Counted from the stretch's first letter, positions 26,687 to 36,183 are shown. The stretch: 56,996 nucleotides of DNA from an uncultured Alloprevotella sp. (GCA_944320745.1 CALUIN010000038.1:1-56996); one strand, 5' to 3'. The notes: a model not told the origin generated them from the letters alone. Made by a program: numbers and translations.

Positions 26687-29600
26687 TTAGAAACCAATGT
26701 TCAAGCTCAACGTAAACGAACGCGAACGCGGGGTCTGAGAGTCATCGTAGCAGGGAAAGTAGCCCGACTGGCTGTGGTCAGGATCCGTACCGGAATACTT
26801 GGACCAGAAGATCAGGTTGTTACCGGAAGCGGAGAGACGCAACGTGCTCAAACCGAACTTCTTCAGTTTCTCAGGCTGGAAGTTGTAGGACAGCTGGAAG
26901 TACTGGAAGCGGAGATAATCACCGGGCTCAACGTAACGGTCGCTGATCAAGGCATTATAGGTATTACCGTTGGATACATTCGTACTCATGGCACGCGGGA
27001 TCTCAGTCACCTGCCCGTTCGTTCTCCAACGGTGGTTAACTGCTGCGCTCTGATTTCTGTTGGTACGCATGTTCTCTGCGTTCATGCGGGCCAGGTTTAC
27101 AATCTTACCGCCGACACGGAAGTTGAAGCTCGTCTTCAGCTGCCAACGTCCATACGTCAGGTCGATACCGAAACCGCCGTTCACCTTCGGGTTGGAACCG
27201 CCGAGGTAAACAATATCGAGCTCGTTGATCTGACCATCGTGGTTAATATCTTCGTAAATGACGTCACCGCCTTCGAAGTAGTAGTTCACACCACCATAGT
27301 TGAACACCATCTGCAAGGGGTCGCCGTTCTTGTCGTAAACCACATTACCGTTGGCATCGAATACAATCGGCGCTGTCTTACCCGTAGCACGTGCCGTATT
27401 ATATATATTGCCATTGGCATCGGGTTCCGTCAGATAGTACTCATTGTCCTCCGGGTTCAGGAAGTAACCGTTGTGCTTGTAGTCATAAGCATAGACACCC
27501 TTGTAGCGGAAACCGTAGATACCGCCGAGAGAGTGGCCAATCTGGACGCGGCGAAGCAGGTCGCTGTAAGCATCGACATTCTCGTAGTTGAAGTCTGCAT
27601 TCTGCGTAGCGAGCACAGAGGCATCCATATCCGTCACCGTGTTGATGTTCTGAGCGATGTTGAAGCGGAGATTGGCATGGAACTTACCGAACTTCAGAAT
27701 GTCGCCGGTGTTCACATACAATTCCCAACCTTCATTCTCCATCGTACCGACGTTAGCCCAAGACAACGTAGAGAAACCCGTGGAAGAAGGAACGCGTACG
27801 CCGGAGTTCAACAAGTCGGACGTCTTCTTCTTGTAAATATTCAAGTCGAAGCGAATCAAGTCGTCAAACAGGTTCAAGTTGAAACCCAAGTTCCAAGACT
27901 TCGTCTTCTCCCAGCGAATCTCGGTCAGTCGGAGGTTGGACGGTGCGATGGCCGAAACACCGGCATACGAGCCAATGGAAGAATAGTTATTGTAGATCAG
28001 TCCCTCCTGGAAAGAAGAGTTACCGGTGATACCCCAACCCGGACGGAAAGCCAACATGCTGATGACCTTGCGGAGGGGACGGAAGAACTCTTCGTCGCTG
28101 ATATTCCAACGGCCGGACACGCCGGGGAAGAAACCCCACTTGTTACCGCTACCGAACTTCGTGCTACCATCGGCACGAATCGTAAAGTCGAAAGAATACT
28201 TGGAGCCGAACGAATAGTGCAACGAACCGATACCACTCATCGTGTGACCCTTACCCGTGCTGGTAGAAGCACCTGTCTGATAACCCGGAACCGTAGGATC
28301 CGTGATACCGCCACTGATACCGGACGAACTCAGGTACTGCGTCGTGTTGGAACTGGAACCCACCTCGAAACGGGCCAGCACCTGGAGGCTATGATCCGGA
28401 TTCACAAAGTACGGGCGGAACACCAAAGAGTGACGCGTCTGGAAGTCGAGCGACTTATACTCTTGGTTAGAGGTCAAGTCGATACCACCCTGCACAGACC
28501 AAGGACTGGAAGTCAATTCTGAAGGATAGTAAGAATTTTTCGTTTCGGTATAGGCATTCATGTACACCTCACCCGTATAGTTCAGCTGGGTCTCATCGTC
28601 AGCCTTTCCTAACAGCTTGTATTCCAGAGAGAACTGCGGAGTAATGGTATAGGTGGACCACTTGCGCCATGCAAGGTTACCGATGGCTACCGGGTTGCCC
28701 AAGTTAACCATGTCGCGCAGATAATAGGAAGAACGGTTACTGTTGTTGGCCAACATGCCAGCTGCCGCAGCGGCGGGGGGCATAATATAGTATTCACCCG
28801 TGTCAAAATAATAGCCGGTGCCGTCCGGACGACGGGCATACTCGTAGCGCGTCACGGACATGTTAGGCATGGCCTGGTAAGCATAGCTCAGCAGGTAGTC
28901 GTCGTAGTTCTTGTTGTTCTTCGTATAGGTCAATGCGAAGTTGGAAGAGAACTTGATACGGTCGGATACCCAATAGTCCAAAGCCAAACGTGAGGTGAAG
29001 CGGTCGAGCGACTGCTTGATCACTGTACCCGTCTCGTGGTCGTAGCTGGCAGAAACGCGGAACGTAGCTTTTTCGCCACCGCCGGAAATTGCCAGACCAT
29101 AGTTATGAGTCTGACCGAACTGCGTTACTTCGTCCACCCAGTCTGTATTCTTGTTATAGTTCTCATAATAAGCCGTATAGGTAGGCAAATACTGCAACTC
29201 GACGATGTTATCGGCAGGGTTGCTGGCCTCAGGGTTCGGGTTGTGGTATGCCTGCTTCAGCATCATGGTGTACTCGTCACCGTTCAGGAGCTTCATGCCC
29301 TCGGGCTGCCAAGAACCGGAGAAACGATAGCTGAAGTTTACGCGGGTCTTACCACGCGAACCACGGCGTGTACGGATTTCAATCACACCGTTAGAACCGC
29401 GCGCACCCCAGATAGCGGTGGCGGCAGCGTCCTTCAACACGTTAATGCTCTGAATGTCTTCGGGGTTCACCTGCAACAGCGTGGCGAACTTCTCCTCGTT
29501 CATGTCGTTGGCATCGAACTCCTCCGTGTCGTAGTCCTCCAAGATGTAGCCGTCGACAACGATCAACGGTTCTTGGCTACCATTAATGGAGGTAACACCA

Positions 29601-30130
29601 CGCAGACGCATACTCGTACCGGAACCCAGGTTACCGGAGTTGCTCACAATATCCAGACCGGCAATCTGTCCCTGAAGGGCTTCACCTGCCGTCTCGAAGG
29701 AGAGGCCCTGCATCTCGTCCATGTTCAAGGACTGCTGTGCGACGGAGATCTCTCGTTCAGGAATGGTCAAACCATTGGATTTCAACTTTCGGGTTGCCGT
29801 AACGGTAGCCTCACGGAAGGTATTCTTGTCCTTCAGCTCAATACGGAAAGTCGTCGTCGAACCGATGGTACGGCGCTCCGTCCCGTAACCGATATAGGAA
29901 ACCTGTAATACATTGTTCGGATTGCCCGTGGTCTGGAGGGAGAAGTTACCGTTGGCATCCGTCTGCGTGGCACGGACGGCACGGTTGGACTTATCCATCT
30001 CAGCCACATTAGCCATCACGATGGGTCCGTCGTTCTGACTCCAGACATGACCCGTGATTCGCTTTTGTGCCAGCGCCACCGAAAAGCAGAAGCACAAGGC
30101 TAAAGTCAATAAATATTTGATGTCCTTCAT
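26687..30130 (-). CDS. SusC/RagA-type TonB-dependent outer-membrane transporter (first pair)
   Basis: A 1147-residue transporter with a cleavable signal peptide (ending near ALAQ), a carboxypeptidase-regulatory-like domain (about 23-105: ITGHVWSQNDGPIVMANVAE), a plug domain with PLIVVDGYILEDYD and INVLKDAAATAIWGARGSNGV, and a barrel ending with LSLNIGF. It has no extra N-terminal STN signalling domain, so it should not signal to an anti-sigma factor, which fits the lack of such a regulator nearby. It lies 10 nt behind the four-domain fasciclin gene and 6 nt before its SusD. Confidence 0.96.
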   Translation of the reverse strand: MKDIKYLLTLALCFCFSVALAQKRITGHVWSQNDGPIVMANVAEMDKSNRAVRATQTDANGNFSLQTTGNPNNVLQVSYIGYGTERRTIGSTTTFRIELKDKNTFREATVTATRKLKSNGLTIPEREISVAQQSLNMDEMQGLSFETAGEALQGQIAGLDIVSNSGNLGSGTSMRLRGVTSINGSQEPLIVVDGYILEDYDTEEFDANDMNEEKFATLLQVNPEDIQSINVLKDAAATAIWGARGSNGVIEIRTRRGSRGKTRVNFSYRFSGSWQPEGMKLLNGDEYTMMLKQAYHNPNPEASNPADNIVELQYLPTYTAYYENYNKNTDWVDEVTQFGQTHNYGLAISGGGEKATFRVSASYDHETGTVIKQSLDRFTSRLALDYWVSDRIKFSSNFALTYTKNNKNYDDYLLSYAYQAMPNMSVTRYEYARRPDGTGYYFDTGEYYIMPPAAAAAGMLANNSNRSSYYLRDMVNLGNPVAIGNLAWRKWSTYTITPQFSLEYKLLGKADDETQLNYTGEVYMNAYTETKNSYYPSELTSSPWSVQGGIDLTSNQEYKSLDFQTRHSLVFRPYFVNPDHSLQVLARFEVGSSSNTTQYLSSSGISGGITDPTVPGYQTGASTSTGKGHTMSGIGSLHYSFGSKYSFDFTIRADGSTKFGSGNKWGFFPGVSGRWNISDEEFFRPLRKVISMLAFRPGWGITGNSSFQEGLIYNNYSSIGSYAGVSAIAPSNLRLTEIRWEKTKSWNLGFNLNLFDDLIRFDLNIYKKKTSDLLNSGVRVPSSTGFSTLSWANVGTMENEGWELYVNTGDILKFGKFHANLRFNIAQNINTVTDMDASVLATQNADFNYENVDAYSDLLRRVQIGHSLGGIYGFRYKGVYAYDYKHNGYFLNPEDNEYYLTEPDANGNIYNTARATGKTAPIVFDANGNVVYDKNGDPLQMVFNYGGVNYYFEGGDVIYEDINHDGQINELDIVYLGGSNPKVNGGFGIDLTYGRWQLKTSFNFRVGGKIVNLARMNAENMRTNRNQSAAVNHRWRTNGQVTEIPRAMSTNVSNGNTYNALISDRYVEPGDYLRFQYFQLSYNFQPEKLKKFGLSTLRLSASGNNLIFWSKYSGTDPDHSQSGYFPCYDDSQTPRSRSFTLSLNIGF

Positions 30131-30140
30131 GATATTATAA

Positions 30141-33100
30141 TTATTTTCTTATTCTGTACTTCGCCGTGAAAGCCTTAGCCTGTGATGTCGTTGCCCATGC
30201 GTCATCGTAGCGACCAGTGGCCGAGAGCGGCGCGAAGTCAAGCACGTGGTTCACTTGGTGAATAACGACGTAGGAAGAGTACTGGAAACTCGTCGGAATA
30301 GCACTGCCACTGCTATTAAAGTTCATGTCGCGAGCCAGGACATTATAAGGCTCTACCACATTCTGCGTCAGACCGTTATTGTCGGTTACGGCAAGCGTGT
30401 TGGGCGACTGCTTCACGTGGATGGAGAGGTAAACATTATTGACATTATCAATACATGAAGTCTGATAGTCATTCTCGTTGTCTACATCGTCCACATAGTA
30501 AGCACCATCCTGGAAGTGATACTTCAGGAAGTTTATCAGCATCGTAATCATGGCCTGTGCTTTTGCCTGATTCTCAGGAGAAAGCGTAGCGTTGCCATCC
30601 TCATCTTCGCCTAGATTGTTGGTTTCGATGAAGTTATGGATGTCGTCATACGTTGGCAGGCCGCGGGAAATGGCCTCCTGGATGGCAGCATTCGTCGGGG
30701 CATAGATTGTATAACGGTAGTTATTGAAGAAACGCACCAACTGCTCGTTGGCTGCGGGGTTCATGCCCGTAGCGGTAAAGATACGATACTTGTTCTGCTC
30801 GGAAGCCCAGTCGGCCTCATCAACGCCTTCATCCAAGCCGGCAGCCTTAAGGTCACTTTCAGAGAAAGAAGCCTGACAGAGCTGGAAGAAGTCAGAATAA
30901 TTGTCGGGATTGTTAGTAAAAACGTTCCAGACGGAACGGGTCGTAGGCTGCATGGGGCGGTCGAGCAGGTAGGTCTTACCGTTACCGTAACCGTTGCTCT
31001 CCTGCGTCATGTCATAACCTTCGGTCACCGTGCAATCGTGGTCATTATCAGGATATTGGTCCTGATTCAGTTGGATCTGGAAACCGCCGTCCACTTTCAT
31101 GCCGACGTTATTGTCTTCAATATTACCGCGATCCTTCACATAGACGGGAGCTCCGCCGCGGGAAGTGAAGTACTTGCGGCGTGCGTTTACGCCTTGGTCG
31201 TTGTCGGCGTCCTCCGTGTCGTGAACCACGATGTGCTGGTCAATCATGTCGATAAGCAACGTGCGCTTCGTCAGACCGGCACCGGTCGTCAGCGAACCCG
31301 TCGGGTCGGACTGGTTGTTATTTGTACCACCGGCCGTCTGGCGCACATCGGTCTCAGGATTCTGACCGGTCTCCATGTTGTAGCGATAAGCCTCTGCACG
31401 GATCGGGAGCACAGCACCCGGCGCGTTGCGATAGACGAAACGCCAATATTTATATTGTGAAGCTTGCGCGATGTTCTTGGAAAGTGACATCGGGTCAACG
31501 TAACCGTAAGTAGACAGACCGTCATCCGTCGGCACGAAGAACGAGAAGCGGGACTGCATGGCCTTGAGGTAGGTGCTGTAGTACTTCTTCAACGGTGCGC
31601 TGTTGTAAGAAGTACCTTCGATATAGTTATCATCCGCACGGACAACGGCACGCACGACAGTCGTATTGGCAGAATAGAGCGCCGGGGCGATAACCGAAGC
31701 GTAGTCGGCCGGGGTAATCACACGGTCAAGCACGTAAACCACACCGTTGTTGGCCAGGAGAGTCTTCACAATGTGTCCCTCATAATTCTGCTGCGTGGCA
31801 AAGTCAGCGTTCGTTGCCGGGAACATCTGGTCCTGGGCATCGTTCATGATGGTCAGGTACTTGCTGGGCACTGACTCCAAGAACGAGTCCTTCATCAGGT
31901 TGTTGATGAGGGCCTGAAGGATGTCCAGAGGAATCTGGTAGAGGTTGTACTCCAGGTTCTCCGCTGTGTTGGGCCGCTTGGCATAGCGCTCCATCAACAC
32001 GCGACCACCGCCGTTGACGAAGTACTCCTGCATGGCCTCATCCGTCGGCACAAACATGGCACCCATATCCTGCTCCTTGGGAATGGAGGAACTTACGGCG
32101 TACTCGTTCCAACCCGGATCGTAGGTCAGCAAGGGCACATTACCCAAAGAGTTGCCGTCGAAGTCGACAGACAACTGCGCATTGCCCTGCGAACGGGAGG
32201 AGAGATAACGCTTCTCGTAAACGGAGTCCATGCCAATGTCATGGAGCGCACGGTACTGATCGGTCAGCTCGGCATTGTAGTAAGGAGCACTGAAACGGTC
32301 CAGCATTTTGCTGAACAGGTTGGTCTGCCCGTTGGTACGAATCACCTCAGCCATGTTGGACGGAGTCACGAGGACGGAGTCCAGCACGTTGATGTAACCG
32401 TTCATACAGGTAATGTCCTGTTCCACAATGCGGTTCCCGTAAATGTATGCACGGTTACCACCTTCGCTACCGTCAGCCCAGGGGTCCTTGTTGCCCAAGA
32501 TGAAGCTAATGTCGGAGTGGCGGATGTCCCGCTCCTGCATCTGCTCATCCAGGAAGTGGACCATCATCGGCGACGTGGCATCGAGCGCCATGTAAATACC
32601 GCCACGGGCCGGCGTACGGAAGCGGTCCCAAAAGCGGGTGTCACCACTGACATTACCCTCAGCGTCAGTCTCCGGCTCGTTCAGGTTGTTAGGCAGTTCG
32701 TCCCAGCGCCAATAAGCCACACTGTCGACAGCCGACAGCTGCGTGCTACGACGCATCGTCAGACTTCCGCCTCCGGAGGAGTAGGGCAACATTTCGAGCA
32801 CATCCGCATTGTTCAGCATTGCGCCATACAAGAGGATGCTCTTCTGCGCCGTGGACAGCTGATCGTAGCTGCGGATCGGATTGCCGTTGCCGTCCGTCCA
32901 CGTCGTAGTGGCGAAGAACCGCGCGAAGGCATCGTCGTCCGTAACGAAAATCGTCTTACTACCAGTCTGCGACATGACATCCCGGTAGTTCAAGTCATCG
33001 ATCAACCGAATCACGGTGTTGAAATTCCTTGCCTTCAACTCGTCATAAATACTTCCGCCCAGGAAACTCGGCATCGTTTCGTCGAGGTCGTAGTCGTCTG

Positions 33101-33185
33101 AGCAAGAGTACGTAAGACCGCAAGTCGAGAGCAAGCACATTGCGCCAAGCAATGATTTCCCCATTCTGCTAAAACGGTTTTTCAT
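30141..33185 (-). CDS. Large multi-fasciclin surface lipoprotein, first gene of the operon
   Basis: A 1014-residue lipoprotein from the ATG at 33183-33185, the start that gives a compact signal peptide (MKNRFSRMGKSLLGAMCLL) ending in TYSC, followed by SDDYDLDE, a strongly acidic surface-export signal. About four FAS1-like domains can be traced: H1-like motifs SKTIFVTDDDAFARFF, GAMFVPTDEAMQEYF, FSFFVPTDDGLSTYG and YTIYAPTNAAIQEA, and H2-like NGYINVLDSVLVTP, NGVVYVLDRVITP and a last HQVNHVLDF. An in-frame ATG at 33230 would lengthen the leader by 15 residues. FAS1 domains mediate adhesion in other systems. Being first and largest in the operon suggests it is the main surface-exposed part. Confidence 0.88.
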   Translation of the reverse strand: MKNRFSRMGKSLLGAMCLLSTCGLTYSCSDDYDLDETMPSFLGGSIYDELKARNFNTVIRLIDDLNYRDVMSQTGSKTIFVTDDDAFARFFATTTWTDGNGNPIRSYDQLSTAQKSILLYGAMLNNADVLEMLPYSSGGGSLTMRRSTQLSAVDSVAYWRWDELPNNLNEPETDAEGNVSGDTRFWDRFRTPARGGIYMALDATSPMMVHFLDEQMQERDIRHSDISFILGNKDPWADGSEGGNRAYIYGNRIVEQDITCMNGYINVLDSVLVTPSNMAEVIRTNGQTNLFSKMLDRFSAPYYNAELTDQYRALHDIGMDSVYEKRYLSSRSQGNAQLSVDFDGNSLGNVPLLTYDPGWNEYAVSSSIPKEQDMGAMFVPTDEAMQEYFVNGGGRVLMERYAKRPNTAENLEYNLYQIPLDILQALINNLMKDSFLESVPSKYLTIMNDAQDQMFPATNADFATQQNYEGHIVKTLLANNGVVYVLDRVITPADYASVIAPALYSANTTVVRAVVRADDNYIEGTSYNSAPLKKYYSTYLKAMQSRFSFFVPTDDGLSTYGYVDPMSLSKNIAQASQYKYWRFVYRNAPGAVLPIRAEAYRYNMETGQNPETDVRQTAGGTNNNQSDPTGSLTTGAGLTKRTLLIDMIDQHIVVHDTEDADNDQGVNARRKYFTSRGGAPVYVKDRGNIEDNNVGMKVDGGFQIQLNQDQYPDNDHDCTVTEGYDMTQESNGYGNGKTYLLDRPMQPTTRSVWNVFTNNPDNYSDFFQLCQASFSESDLKAAGLDEGVDEADWASEQNKYRIFTATGMNPAANEQLVRFFNNYRYTIYAPTNAAIQEAISRGLPTYDDIHNFIETNNLGEDEDGNATLSPENQAKAQAMITMLINFLKYHFQDGAYYVDDVDNENDYQTSCIDNVNNVYLSIHVKQSPNTLAVTDNNGLTQNVVEPYNVLARDMNFNSSGSAIPTSFQYSSYVVIHQVNHVLDFAPLSATGRYDDAWATTSQAKAFTAKYRIRK

Positions 33186-33254
33186 ACGCATTAAATCATT
33201 TAAATATCTATTTTTTCTGTTCGATTTCATTTTACACACCCCTGTGAATAGGGA

Positions 33255-33262
33255 CAAAATTA
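33255..33262 (-). promoter_or_regulatory. -7 box of the fasciclin/SusCD operon
   Basis: Reads TAATTTTG on the minus strand, a perfect TAnnTTTG match 69 nt before the ATG at 33185. A TTG occurs 23 nt farther upstream, slightly too far for an ideal -33 box. No other strong promoter was noticed inside the eight-gene operon. Confidence 0.55.
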
Positions 33263-33806
33263 ATAGTTTTTTGTTTCCTACATTGCAAGTCGACCAAGCA
33301 AAATCCGTTCATTTATGTTTTTTTAATACTCATACCTGATATAGTGTTAAAAGCCGGAGGCGGATTATTAGGGTAATTTTGTAACAGGAATAGGGATGGG
33401 AATCGATTTTAACAGTCAAGTTGCCGGCATATCTGCAACGCGGCGCACAAAACGGAATAATTTTAACACCAAAATGTCGCCATCGCGCGCTGCAACCCGC
33501 GCCGGGAACTGCGGAAGCGGTCAGCAATCCGCCCTAAAAGGAAAGCCGCCCATGAGGCAAAGCGGACGCCGGCGGACGGGAACGGACCTGCCCGCGGGGG
33601 CCGGGAGAAGCCCTTCACGATATGCAGAACCTCATGCAAGAATATGCAGCGAGGGCATCGGGAAGCGCCATTTGCCCGGAAAATCCCGGCTTGCGGGCAC
33701 TCGGCTCATACGCAGCGCCTCAAACGCAGCAGATGAATGCACCGGAACCCTGCGACACGGCGCTGCCATACGGGAGGCGGCACGGCAGACCGCCGGCGGA
33801 GACACG
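33263..33806. other. Gene-free stretch upstream of the fasciclin operon
   Basis: AT-rich near the operon promoter, GC-rich from about 33420. Frames crossing it (for example 33396-33911) are low in complexity and unlike any protein. No operator or riboswitch was recognised. Confidence 0.5.
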
Positions 33807-33869
33807 GCAATAGGGACAGTAAAAACTGCGCCTATCCCCGTTCTTCGCGGGATAGGCGCAGTTTTTCAA
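33807..33869. repeat. Three degenerate units of the 21-nt repeat family
   Basis: Units start at 33807, 33828 and 33849 with cores GCAATAGGGACAGT, GCGCCTATCCCCGT and GGGATAGGCGCAGT. They keep the 21-nt period and the final GT of the core but diverge elsewhere. The second and third cores pair to form the terminator listed next. Confidence 0.55.
33821..33866 (-). terminator. Bidirectional terminator behind the Rid-like gene
   Basis: CTGCGCCTATCCC pairs with GGGATAGGCGCAG (33826-33861, one bulge), flanked by AAAAA before and TTTTT after, so it can work on either strand. It closes the minus-strand unit ending at 33916 and insulates the fasciclin operon. Confidence 0.85.
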
Positions 33870-33915
33870 GGGGCAGAGTCCGGAGAACACACCATATTAT
33901 TATATATATAGCCGC

Positions 33916-35001
33916 TCAAAGCCGGCGGAGCGCCACACACTCCACCTCGATCAGCCACTCGGGCCGGCAGACACGGGCCTCCACCATGAGATAGGGACAT
34001 CCCGGGAAGCGGCGGTCCAAGGCAGCACGGACGTTTCCGGCATCGGCAATGTCGCGCAGATATACCACCATATAGGCCACATCCGCCAACGAGGCGCCCC
34101 CGTCGCGCAAGAGCTGGTCGATGTTCAGAAACAAGCGCTCCGCCTGGCGCATCACGTCGCCGCAATAGAGGCATCGGCCGTAGCGGTCAATGCTGGCCGT
34201 GCCGGAAATGAAATAATGGTACGCGCCCGGCAGGCGGAGCCGCGTGCCCCGCTCAAAGGCCACGCCGTACTCGTGCGTGGGGTTGAGGTAATCCAGCGCA
34301 TGCAGGTAGCGCACCCCGTCGGCCGCCAGCCCGGCGACGGAGAGGAAATCCACACATACAGCAGCCGCAGGGTTGTCCGGATAACCGCCGATGCCGGTGG
34401 ACGCAATGAAATGCGTATCGGGCGTAAGGCCTTCACGGCCGAACACCTTGTTGCGCGCCGCCACGACGGCGGCGTAATTGCAGTCTATGTCGCGCACGAA
34501 GAGCCAAGTGCGGTGACAATTGCGCTCAAGGGTCAACCCGTCGCCGGCCAACCACTCCATGTGGCGGGCAAAAGCCATCTCGGTCTGCTCGCCGGCATCG
34601 TGCCCCGCGGCCTCGGCAGCCGTGAAGCGCACAGTGTGGAAGTATAGCGTCACCCCGTCTATCCTGACGGCCAGCCGTTCCGGCGTGCCGGTCTTCTGCA
34701 AACCGGGCGAAGCATTGAACCATAGCTGCAGGCCCACCTTCGCGCCCGAAAGCAACGGCTGCTCGACGTAGGCCACGGCACCGGACGACAGATAGTGCGT
34801 ATAGAGGGTGTCGCGCCGGAACTGCTCCCACTGGTTGGCCGCATCCGACAGATAGACACGCGTCTGGAGCAAGGCGGCCGTCGTCAGTCCGTGCTGCTCC
34901 ATCCAGCTGTGCAATTGCTCCTTCAGCTCGTGCAGCTGAGCGTCGAATGTGCCGCCGGGGGCGGCAGTCAGTGTGGTATAAAAGTCTAATCGGTTATTCA
35001 T
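33916..35001 (-). CDS. Two-domain Rid/YjgF-like protein
   Basis: A 361-residue protein related to the YjgF/YER057c/UK114 (Rid) superfamily, closest in layout to the two-lobed chorismatase-like group. The C-terminal domain (about 225-361) shows the Rid pattern AYMVVYLRDIADAGNVRAAL...PYLMVEARVCRPEWLIEVECVAL. The arginine that binds the carboxylate in RidA (in the PARSCVEV segment) is not at its place: here the sequence reads PYLMVEAR. The N-terminal half looks like a second, more divergent lobe. It may act on small enamine or chorismate-like metabolites, but the reaction is unknown. It lies 6 nt behind the radical SAM gene. Confidence 0.7.
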   Translation of the reverse strand: MNNRLDFYTTLTAAPGGTFDAQLHELKEQLHSWMEQHGLTTAALLQTRVYLSDAANQWEQFRRDTLYTHYLSSGAVAYVEQPLLSGAKVGLQLWFNASPGLQKTGTPERLAVRIDGVTLYFHTVRFTAAEAAGHDAGEQTEMAFARHMEWLAGDGLTLERNCHRTWLFVRDIDCNYAAVVAARNKVFGREGLTPDTHFIASTGIGGYPDNPAAAVCVDFLSVAGLAADGVRYLHALDYLNPTHEYGVAFERGTRLRLPGAYHYFISGTASIDRYGRCLYCGDVMRQAERLFLNIDQLLRDGGASLADVAYMVVYLRDIADAGNVRAALDRRFPGCPYLMVEARVCRPEWLIEVECVALRRL

Positions 35002-35007
35002 TGGGTG

Positions 35008-35958
35008 TCAAGTTGTTTCAGTCATTATTCGCATTTCTCCGGGGGCATAAAGCCGGCCCTGCCACGTGCGCCGCTCCTTCATGACGCGCCGGAGCACCGC
35101 CTGGAACTCCTGCCCCCGCAGCCCCCATCGCGGCGCTATCAGCCAAGGCGGCGGCGTCTGGGAAACGAAGCGATCCAGGGCTATGTCCGGCCGCAAACGT
35201 TCCAGGAAATCGGCCACCGCCTGCGCATAGCTCTCCGGCGAAAAGAGCCGCACCGCATCGGGCCGGGCCACATAGCGGCGAGCCAGCTCCGTCCCGCGCA
35301 CAACTTGCAACTGGTGCAGCTTGACCACCTCGACGGGAAGCGCCGAAAGCCGGGCGGCATGAACGGGCACAAGTTCCTGCGGCTCGCCGGGCAAACCGAG
35401 GATGAGGTGGACGCCCACATGGATGCCGCGCGCAGCGGCACGCCGCACGGCATCGGCGGCACAGGCAAAGCTGTGGCCGCGGTTCATCCGCCGCAACGTC
35501 GCGTCGTCCGTGCTTTCCACGCCCAGCTCCAGCATGACAAAGCGCCCGCCGGCCCAGCGGGGCAAGGCATCGAGCAGGACATCGGGCACGCAGTCGGGCC
35601 GCGTGGCGACGACCAACCCCTCCACACCGGGGACATCAAGCGCCTCTCGGTAAACTTGCTCCAGGCGGGCCAGAGGTGCGTAGGTGTTGGTATGCGCCTG
35701 GAAATAGGCCAGATAGGACATCCGCGGATATTTCCGCGCGAAGAACCTTTTCCCGGCCTCGAGTTGCTGGCGCACCCCGCGCAGGCCGCCGCAATAGCGC
35801 GGCGTGAAACTGACATTGTTGCAAAAGACGCAGCCGGAATGCGAAAGCGTGCCGTCGCGATTGGGGCAGGTAAAGCCCGCATCGACCGGCAACTTCTGCA
35901 CTTTCCCCATGAAATGGCGTGACAAGAAGGCGAAATAGTCAGTATAGAGCGGCGGCAT
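35008..35958 (-). CDS. TIGR01212-family radical SAM protein (YhcC-like)
   Basis: A 316-residue iron-sulphur enzyme. FTCPNRDGTLSHSGCVFCNN carries the cluster cysteines Cys31, Cys43 and Cys46 with the unusually long first gap (C-x11-C-x2-C) typical of the TIGR01212/YhcC group. Further family motifs are YFQAHTNTYAP, LELGVESTDDATLRRMNRGH and HLILGLPGE. The precise substrate is not established for this family. It is first in an operon with the Rid-like gene and has a perfect -7 box upstream. Confidence 0.92.
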   Translation of the reverse strand: MPPLYTDYFAFLSRHFMGKVQKLPVDAGFTCPNRDGTLSHSGCVFCNNVSFTPRYCGGLRGVRQQLEAGKRFFARKYPRMSYLAYFQAHTNTYAPLARLEQVYREALDVPGVEGLVVATRPDCVPDVLLDALPRWAGGRFVMLELGVESTDDATLRRMNRGHSFACAADAVRRAAARGIHVGVHLILGLPGEPQELVPVHAARLSALPVEVVKLHQLQVVRGTELARRYVARPDAVRLFSPESYAQAVADFLERLRPDIALDRFVSQTPPPWLIAPRWGLRGQEFQAVLRRVMKERRTWQGRLYAPGEMRIMTETT

Positions 35959-35975
35959 GGGCTGGCTTTTGCCGA

Positions 35976-35983
35976 CAAAATTA
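35976..35983 (-). promoter_or_regulatory. -7 box of the radical SAM / Rid operon
   Basis: Reads TAATTTTG on the minus strand, 17 nt before the ATG. Confidence 0.6.
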
Positions 35984-36183
35984 GCAATTTTAATCAGAAA
36001 ATCCCCCTATTCGCGCCCACGGTAAAGGCTCCGGGCGCAAATATACCTGCCACTGGGTAGCGCGACAGGGGGCCGGTGACTGCGCAGCGAGCGGCGCCCC
36101 GCGCAAACCGAACGAAAAGGCCCGATCACCGGTACTGCACATTTTTTTGACGTAAAGCCGGACATGATTCCAGATTTTTTCGC

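Noticed and set aside
13022-33262. Classical polysaccharide-utilisation locus
   Set aside because: No glycoside hydrolase, lyase, sulfatase, SusE/SusF-type gene, hybrid two-component system or anti-sigma factor is present in or next to it.
33396-33911. ORF upstream of the fasciclin operon
   Set aside because: Low-complexity Arg/Gly/Pro-rich translation running through the degenerate repeats and a terminator.
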